Source: Endomychus coccineus (Eukaryota > Arthropoda > Insecta > Coleoptera > Endomychidae). Taken from it: a stretch of 64,000 bases of DNA. Positions 57,470 through 64,000 of this stretch are shown one piece after another (position 1 is the first letter of the stretch; every line of letters starts with the position of its first letter). The notes under the pieces were generated by a model. The model was not told where the DNA came from. It was given only the letters and a program-made list of their open reading frames with translations, and made no database searches. The stretch spans positions 108,036,921-108,100,920 of the forward strand of contig OY294067.1 of assembly GCA_958510875.1 (NCBI GenBank). The letters are read 5' to 3'. Position numbers and translations under genes: made by a program.

Positions 57470-59060
57470 TGACTTCCGGATGGATTCCGAGTCACAATAG
57501 CACGATTTGATGCCGACGTTTCGCCTATCATTACGTGGCGTCATCGGGCCGGCTTGAACTGAAACTGATTCTACAGGTTTCTGTAGCCGTATTTATTTTG
57601 GGAAAAAATCCTTCACGCTACACAGTTCACTGCATTTATTCCGTTCTGGCACCTGACGCTGCCGTTGTGTGATCATGTGCGAAGTGGAATTTTCAAGGAT
57701 GGGTTTCCAATTGTTGGAAAGGTAATATTAAGAGTCTCGATTATTTGGATGTTTTAGGATTTCTATAGCTTCAAGGATTTTTCGCTGAAGTTTGGGTCTC
57801 GGGCTAAGATTTTAGTATTTTCGAAAAGGATTTGATGATTAGTGTCAAACTTATGTTCCTCAAGTGCATATCTACTAGTGTCACGAAGCCTTGTACAGCG
57901 CCCATGTTCTTTCACACGAGTAGCTACTGTACGACCTGTTTCACCAATGCTGAATTTACCGCAAGAACAGGGAATGCTATAAACACCTTCTAAATGAAGA
58001 GGAGGAAGGGGATCTTTGATAGGTTTGTAAAACTGAGTTTTGGAAGTGTGGAAAACCGAGTAGAAATATCATGTTTTTCAAGGATTTTGGAAATTCGATG
58101 TGTTATATTTTCAATACATGGAAGGTAGGTGGATAGAGCAGGCGGGGGGAGGGGGTTCTGGCTCAGGTTGATTTGAACTTTCAGGCGAAGTTGACAGCTC
58201 CATGGACCAAGGAGTTATGACAGATTGCTTTTGGGCAGGGTGGTGGTGGGAAAGGCCATTGATTGAGGTATCTATCGGTGTGAGTGGGTTCTCGATACAC
58301 AGAATATCCTAAAGTACCGTCAGTCTGTCGACTAACTAATACATCTAGGAACGGCAATGAACCTTTCGATTCAACTTCCATGGTGAAAAGGATATTGGGA
58401 TGTAATGAATTTAAATGATTCGAGGAAGGGAACAAGATTTTTGCGACCATGTTGCCATATAACAAAAGTGTCGTCGACATATCTAAATCAACATTTCGGC
58501 TTGAGAACAGATGAGTCAATAGCATCTTGCTCAAAAGTTTCCATGAAGATATTAGGTACCACCGGAGAAACCAAAGTCCATGGCAGCTTGGAGTTTTTCA
58601 ACGAAATGGAAGGAATTTAGGATAAAACTGTTGGAATTACCTACAAGATGTTTAAGAATAGATGACAGATATCGAGTTTATAAGTAGGGGTGCCGATAGT
58701 GCTGACAATTGGTCTCAGGGGAACTGAGGGTATATGAATTTTAGGCGAATCATATAAACGGGGGCTTCATGAATAATGGCCGATAAGAAATTTCTTATCA
58801 AGATCAGGAAGGGAAGAATGACGGATAATTTGTGAAATTGAACGTCACATAGAGGGGATGGGATCTTTTGGTAGGTTATAGGAATTAATTTGGAGATGTT
58901 GCAGGATTTTGTTATCATAATCTGAACGATTCATGACAACAGTGGAGTTTTTAATCAGCTTTCAAAATAGCTAAATCAGGATTTGATTTGAGTAAATTAA
59001 GAGCTTGGTTCAAAGGTTTAGTGCTTTCTAAAAATTTCAAGCCATTTACTTCAATAATGC
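57470..59060 (-). mobile_element. Penelope-like element, decayed, RT and GIY-YIG readable
   Basis: On the - strand, from 59060 down: KFLESTKPLNQALNLLKSNP; NSTVVMNRSDYDNKI-like; [20 protein letters not shown] (about 58690-58750); SLKNSKLPWTLVSPVVPNIF (about 58560-58600); FRYVDDTFVIWQHGRKNL (about 58440-58490), the reverse transcriptase YVDD box; FTMEVESKGSLPFLDVLVSR (about 58325-58385); and YREPTHTDRYL (about 58265-58300). After a gap comes the GIY-YIG part, GVYSIPCSCGKFSIGETGRT and VKEHGRC (about 57870-57990). Many frame changes and stops are present. The downstream end (57480-57560) has a hammerhead-like sequence. Confidence 0.85.
58181..58534 (-). pseudogene. Penelope reverse transcriptase fragment
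   Basis: The longest open piece of the element 57470-59060. From about its middle it reads HPNILFTMEVESKGSLPFLD, VLVSRQTDGTLGYSVYREPT and HTDRYLNQWPF, the thumb side of a Penelope reverse transcriptase just after the YVDD box. The box itself lies in a neighbouring frame (about 58440-58490), so a frameshift separates the two. Confidence 0.8.
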
Positions 59061-59504
59061 GCCGCCTAGATTATTTTTAATTTTTTTTGTAATTTTATTG
59101 ATTGAACATGAAAAACGGCATTTCTCCTGTAGAAACGCATTACTGAGGCAAAAAAATATTTCAAACCATGGATTTGATGGGAAATTTTCCAAGGAATTCA
59201 ACACCGCCTTCAGAATTGGGCTATCGTTTCGCGCAAACTAAAAAAAAACAGATTTTTTCTTCAAAAATTCATATCTCCGGTGTTGCTACTCCGATCGGGC
59301 TGAAATTGTATGTAAAGGCAGTAATAAGCGAGTACTTTAAAGTGGTGATAGAATGGCCATGCATAAATTATGAAACAAAACCGCTAAAGTCGATTATCGA
59401 TATTTTCAAAAATTCCTAGGCCATTTCTTCATGAAGATGGGTGAATATTAATCTCAAATCTGACCTCAGATTCTGATTCCTCGGAAAATTTCGGATCAAT
59501 TATG
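59061..59504. other. Non-genic with a weak open frame
   Basis: An 83-codon + strand frame (59168-59419) has no family features that I recognise, and its DNA looks like old repeat. No support for a gene. Confidence 0.4.
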
Positions 59505-60195
59505 TGCTTTCTAACATTTTTTTAAGTCGATTCAATTGATATTTATCAAGTAGAAAATTGCATTCTATTTTTGAAATATAGAATTTTTTTTTACTTGCCC
59601 TCAAGAGTACTACGCGTGCCCTACGTATCATTTGATCTTCACTTCATATTCTCGTTTTATATTCATCACGATTTGGAAGAAAGCAATATTATTTATCACG
59701 AAAAAGTTTTGAATTTAGTGCTCACTGGTTTGACCGTGGCATCCAATCGAATTTACGCGCTCACAAGGAGAGGAATCATGTGTAGATTATACACTGTCGT
59801 TTTCTAAAAATATTAGGGGTGTTAAGCGAAGTGACGCCATGTGTCGGTTTTTGCGGAGAAATAAATAGTACAGCAAGCAGGGACGCTTTAAAGTGTCCCG
59901 CGAGCATGCTTTTTCTAATAATCAAATTTGTTTGAAGGCGCGGTGTATATTTCTTGATAAAAAGTAAATTTATTTAAAAAAATATTTTTTTATATTGATA
60001 ATAATTTTTTTATATAATTCATTTTATTTAATTATTTTTTTCTTTAAAAAAAATAAATTATTGCTTATTTTTTTTAAAGGCGAAATTAAATTTTTATCAA
60101 GAAATGTACACTGCGCTTTCAAACAAATTTAAATATTGAAAAAAACATGCTAGCAATATCGATTGAATCGACTTAAAATTTTTTTAGAACGCACG
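59505..60195. repeat. Two nested inverted repeats with an AT-rich core
   Basis: Outer pair: TTTTTTTAAGTCGATTCAAT (about 59517) and ATTGAATCGACTTAAAATTT (about 60163). Inner pair: TTTGTTTGAAGGCGCGGTGT and TATTTCTTGATAAAAA (59928-59965), matched by TTTTTATCAAGAAATGTACA and CTGCGCTTTCAAACAAA (60091-60129). The 120-bp inner core is nearly pure A and T. This looks like one MITE placed inside another. Confidence 0.65.
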
Positions 60196-60686
60196 TAAAA
60201 CGCACCTGTGATGAAGTGCGAATATGACCTTGAATGCGCCATATCTGTAAAAGTTATATAGCGAGGATAGTTGTTACATACATTTTTGTTACATCTGTCA
60301 ACTAAAACAGATAGCTTTCTATAATTTCATTACTAGGTTGAATACTTCAGGATCATTTAGAAAAACTCGTTATTTGTAAACATTAAATATAATTTCAAAA
60401 AATCAGTTCCTTTTGAGTTACCTCAATCAAAATGTTTTTCATATAATACCACAAAAAGCTGGAAACTCATGTTTCGAAATTAACTTTTTTTTAATAGATA
60501 TCAGTAAATCCCTAGAGATGTTATTCATAAATGTGGTTGGGAGTAATCAAATAAACTATAGTACTTTTAAATTCATTGTAAAAGGAGTTACAAGTGCGGA
60601 AAATACTTAAATTAACAGTTAGCTATGTAAGTAAAAAAGTGAACAATGTAAAGCAAAGACAACTCATCAAACTGGAGAAACAAAAT
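60196..60686. other. CCT1 3' flank
   Basis: AT-rich sequence downstream of CCT1 (- strand). An ATTAAA on the - strand at 60490-60495, about 190 bases past the stop, could be its poly(A) signal. No other gene recognised. Confidence 0.35.
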
Positions 60687-61254
60687 CTAATCGTATAATT
60701 CCCCGCTCTCCATGGCCTGCCTGTAACCCCTTTCTCCCTTCTGTTCTGGATCCAGCTTAATCATATCGTCGATTCTCAATATAGTAATAGCCGCTTCGGT
60801 GGCAAATTTAAGTGATTTAATCTTCGATACGGTCGGTTCTAGAACACCGGCTTTCTTGTTATCTCTCACGGTGCCTTCAATCAAATCCAATCCCACCCAT
60901 TTCAGATGTGCGTGATCAGCTTTTGTCTGACTTGAATTTTGGTAAGCCCGTAACTTGGCCACAAGATCTGTGGCATCTTGAGCCGCATTTACGGCCAAAG
61001 TTTTCGGTATAACCAGCAAACTTCTAGCGAATTCCGCGATAGCAAGTTGTTCGCGGGAACTGAGAGTTGTCGCAAAGTTTTCTAGGTAGATGGACAAAGC
61101 TGCTTCGACGGATCCACCTCCAGTGACAACACTTTTCGATTCGAGAACGCGTTTAACGACGCACAGGGCATCATGGATTGATCTTTCCATCTCGTCACAG
61201 AAGAAATCGTTCGGTCCACGTAAGATTATTGATGCTGCTGTACGAGCTTTTGGG
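60687..61254 (-). CDS. CCT1: T-complex protein 1 subunit alpha (CCT1), last exon
   Basis: C-terminal ~188 residues of the alpha subunit of the cytosolic chaperonin CCT/TRiC, the ATP-driven ring complex that folds actin, tubulin and other proteins. The exon starts after a TTTTTTTCAG acceptor (- strand) with PKARTAASIILRG, in phase 2. Conserved blocks: ERSIHDALCVVKRVLES (the HDAL Asp is the expected ATPase base), GGGSVEAALSIYLENFATTL, REQLAIAEFARSLLVIPKTL, AVNAAQDATDLVAKLRAYQN, KWVGLDL and KFATEAAITILRIDDMIKL. The end, MESGELYD, is as in other alpha subunits. No stop or frameshift interrupts it. Upstream exons are outside the window, to the right. It is convergent with Sam-S. Confidence 0.95.
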
Positions 61255-61460
61255 CTGAAAAAAAATTTATACATACAATTTATGTTGAAGAAAATCCTCT
61301 TGTAACACATAGTTTTAGAATACGTTCAATTTTTTTTTTGTACTGTATAAACTGGAGAAGAAATGAAAGCACAAACACCAATTACACAATATTCGAAACC
61401 CTTATCATGTATTACCTTAGTATAAGAACAATTTTCTCAATTTTAACAAAAACACAATAT

Positions 61461-63570
61461 ATGTTTCAAAAAAAGCTGGCCTCTTTGCTAGGATAGGTAG
61501 AACACTGAAGGATAAGTGCTTCGCTAAGTAAAAAATTTTCTTATTCAATTGTAAAAAAAAGTTTTGAAGACGATTATGTCGAAACTACTGGCAACATTGT
61601 AATGAAATTTGGTATGAATATGTATTGGAAGCTGACACATCGCATAAATTTATTTTTATATCTGACTCTCATAGAGGGCGCTAATTACACGGTTCGTACC
61701 AAGTAGTTTTAATCATAACTTTTTTGAGGTTAGATTTTCTAATTCAAATTTTACGTGAACTTAAACATCATTCAATTTTACACCAAAAAGGTACTCTTGG
61801 TAAAACTCGATACTGTGTACCGTTTTCGGAATATTTTGATATGAAAATAATGAAGTAATAACTGATGCTGGTATAAGTAATAAAACAATTACCAATTTAT
61901 TAAAAACCAAAAACAATAACATTATTCTAATGCTAAAGTTATTAATTAAACGAAGAATCACACTAAGAATTAAAATAAATTTGGATAAAAACATGAAATA
62001 TTCAATCAGAGTAAGTTGTTCAAAACGTCCTCAGTAAAAAAGGTCGTCGCAAACCTCAAAATGGTTTTGTCTCAGTTAGTCATGGAAAACTGACATTTAT
62101 TGATAGTTAACGCTAGTGCAGCTGTTACGCGTAATACAGAAAAGTTTCCCAGAAGAAACATACCAAATAAAAAACCGTTTAGAGCCGTGGAACGATGTTG
62201 TTGAGAAACTGGGATTGTGACACCAAAAAAAAATAATTCTGGTATGACCAGAACAACAAGGACCATTCAGAAAGAAAACATCATTTTAGATGCAGTTGAT
62301 CAAGATCCAACAATTAGCGTAAGGAATATGCCACGACAAACAAATACGTCTTCTGCAAGTACTTGGATGATTCTTAAGGAGCATTATCTACATCCTCATC
62401 ACTACAGACAAGTTCAAGAGCTCTTGCCAGACGATATACCGGTTAGAGTGAATTTTTGTGAAACTTTACAAGGAAGGACAGTCCTCAATCCCAATCCACA
62501 TTACCAACACTCGTTTAAAATTAATGTTTGGGTAGCAACTTTAGGTAACAAATTTATTGGATATCACATTTTTTCTGAAAATTTAAATGGTAACGTGCAA
62601 CTCCACTTTTTAGAACATTCGACATATTAGAAGATTTAACGCTAAACGAGCGAAGGTCTCTCTTTTTTATTCACGATGGAGCTCCCCCGCATTTTGATTG
62701 AAGGTGTCGTAATTGGTTAAGTAACCATTATCCGAATCGATGGATTGGTAGAGGTGCAGAAGCTCCGATTCATGAACCTTTACGTTCATGCGATTTCAAT
62801 CCTTTGGACTACACAGTTTGGTCGTATGTTAAGGAAAAAGTCTATTCTACATCAGGAGTTGCAAGACAGAATTGAACGACACTTCAATGACCTCTTAGCT
62901 AATCCTCAACCGTTTAGAACAGTTTAGTATTCATTAGAAAAAAGGATAGAATTGTGTATTCATGAAAACGGAGGACATTTTGAAAACTTACTCTAACTGA
63001 TTGAATATTTCATGTTTTTACTAAAATTTATTTTAATTTTTAGTGTGATTCTTCGTTTAAATAATAACTTCAGCATTAGAAATATTAGAATAATGTTATT
63101 GTTTTTGGTTTTTAATAAATTGATTTTTTACTTTATACCAGCATCAGTTATTACTTCATTATTTTCAAATCAAAATATTCCGAAAACGATATACAGTATC
63201 GAATTTTACCAAGAGTACCTTTTTGGTGTAAAATTGAATGATGTTTAATTTCACGTAAAATTTGAATTAGAAAATCCAACTCCAAAAAAAGTTATGAGCT
63301 CGGTATGAGCCGTGTAATTAGCGCCCTCTATGAGTCAGATATAAAAATAAATTCATGCGATGTAGTGTTAGCTTCCAAAACATATTCATACCAAATTTCA
63401 TTACAATGTTGACAGTAATTTCAACATGACCGTAAAAAATTTCTTTAACATTTTTTTTTACAACACCCGTATCTTGAATACGGATGCGGTTACGAAAATT
63501 TTTTACTTAACGAAGCACATATCTTTCTACCTATCTTAGCAACGGGGTCACCCTTTTTTGAAACACCCTG
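61461..63570 (+). mobile_element. Mariner-related element with long inverted arms, copy B
   Basis: Lies in the CCT1 intron. The left end has lost its first bases (starts near TGTTTCAAAAAAAGCTGGCC); the right end GAAACACCCTG at 63570 is intact and followed by TA. The arms are inverted copies of each other and homologous to copy A (41727-44164). Without the ~310-base insertion seen in copy A, its left arm shows the ancestral form. Confidence 0.9.
62217..62927 (+). pseudogene. Mariner-superfamily transposase, copy B, frameshifted
   Basis: A 137-codon frame (62217-62630) reads [40 protein letters not shown], then [20 protein letters not shown] and SFKINVWVATLGNKFIGYHI. A frame change follows; the other frames give [14 protein letters not shown] (second catalytic Asp, about 62679), NHYPNRWIGRG and [20 protein letters not shown] (third Asp, about 62810). 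The part with the first catalytic Asp is absent between LQGRT and NPNPHYQH. The same gap is in copy A, so it predates both. It cannot be an active transposase. Confidence 0.85.
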
Positions 63571-63572
63571 TA

Positions 63573-64000
63573 TTGATCCGAAATAATTTGGAATTGTTCA
63601 GGCTTCATTTACAGCTGATTTGATATCGAATTGCAACGTTACCAAGTCAATAGTTCATAAATAAATAATTAATTAAAGTTTCACCATAAAGTGTGCAGAT
63701 ATAATAAATGTTAAAATTGACTTATTTTCAAATTCGATTGCTCAAAACGGTAGGAAATCGTTTCGAGGTTCGAATATGCAATTTTTGTCGTTCCATACTG
63801 ATGAATTATGAACCAACGATGGAACAGTTCCCGAATGCTTCAGTGCTACAATGACTAAACCAAGATTATCAACTTTTACCAGCTTTGCGATTTGATACTA
63901 AGTTTGACAGAAAAGACCTAAAATATGATCCGATGGAAAGCATACTATGAAATTGGAGAATATGCAACGATTGGCGAGAAGTTAGATACCTATAGAAGTT
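63573..64000. other. Right edge, CCT1 intron, nothing recognised
   Basis: Presumed continuation of the CCT1 intron. No exon of the upstream CCT1 coding sequence was seen on the - strand here. Confidence 0.5.

Noticed and set aside
59168..59807. Two + strand frames of about 80 codons
   Set aside because: There is no motif or homologue that I recognise; the surroundings are nested inverted repeats.

Overview
This is an AT-rich, intron-rich, transposon-packed animal nuclear window. The coding content and the mobile-element mix (long-TIR mariner relatives, ZMYM1-type hAT, R1-like LINE, Penelope, insect-type tyrosine recombinase, many foldback elements) point to an insect. A beetle is my best guess, but that is inference from element style and not a marker-gene result. 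There is no bacterial-type operon, tRNA, rRNA or CRISPR that I can support.

Only two host genes are convincing. (1) S-adenosylmethionine synthetase (Sam-S / MAT) runs on the + strand from 12772 to 45770. I could assemble eight coding positions into a 402-residue protein with consistent splice phases. The fourth position exists twice (18284-18396 and 23601-23713): two 113-bp exons, homologous to each other, in the same phase, 68 % identical in protein. Their phases make them obligatorily mutually exclusive. (2) The last exon of the chaperonin subunit CCT1 (TCP-1 alpha) lies on the - strand at 60687-61254; the rest of that gene is beyond the right edge. The two genes are tail to tail, with about 15 kb of transposon debris between them.

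Layout. 1-11.8 kb: decayed hAT transposase, a small hAT-type element with 8-bp target duplications, then a series of foldback and Tc1/mariner-like elements nested in each other. 12.6-12.8 kb: probable Sam-S promoter (CCAAT, CACGTG, TATA). 12.9-45.7 kb: Sam-S exons in introns that carry a 178-bp satellite (5 copies), a 206-bp satellite between the two alternative exons, a deleted mariner, an R1-like LINE split by a long-TIR mariner relative, a THAP-containing TA-flanked element, foldbacks, a Penelope-like element with hammerhead-ribozyme-like ends, and a second long-TIR mariner relative. 46.4-60.6 kb: a region bounded by 13-bp inverted sequences with a decayed uncharacterised arthropod gene and a Crypton-type tyrosine recombinase, large foldbacks, and a second Penelope-like element. 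60.7-64 kb: CCT1 exon and, in its intron, another copy of the long-TIR mariner relative.

The host genes are not functionally linked in any way I can see: Sam-S makes the cell's methyl donor and CCT1 folds actin and tubulin. The strongest points for follow-up are the mutually exclusive Sam-S exons, the Penelope hammerheads, the recombinase-containing region, and a short motif shared by otherwise different foldback elements. All element calls come from reading the sequence by eye; no database search was possible.
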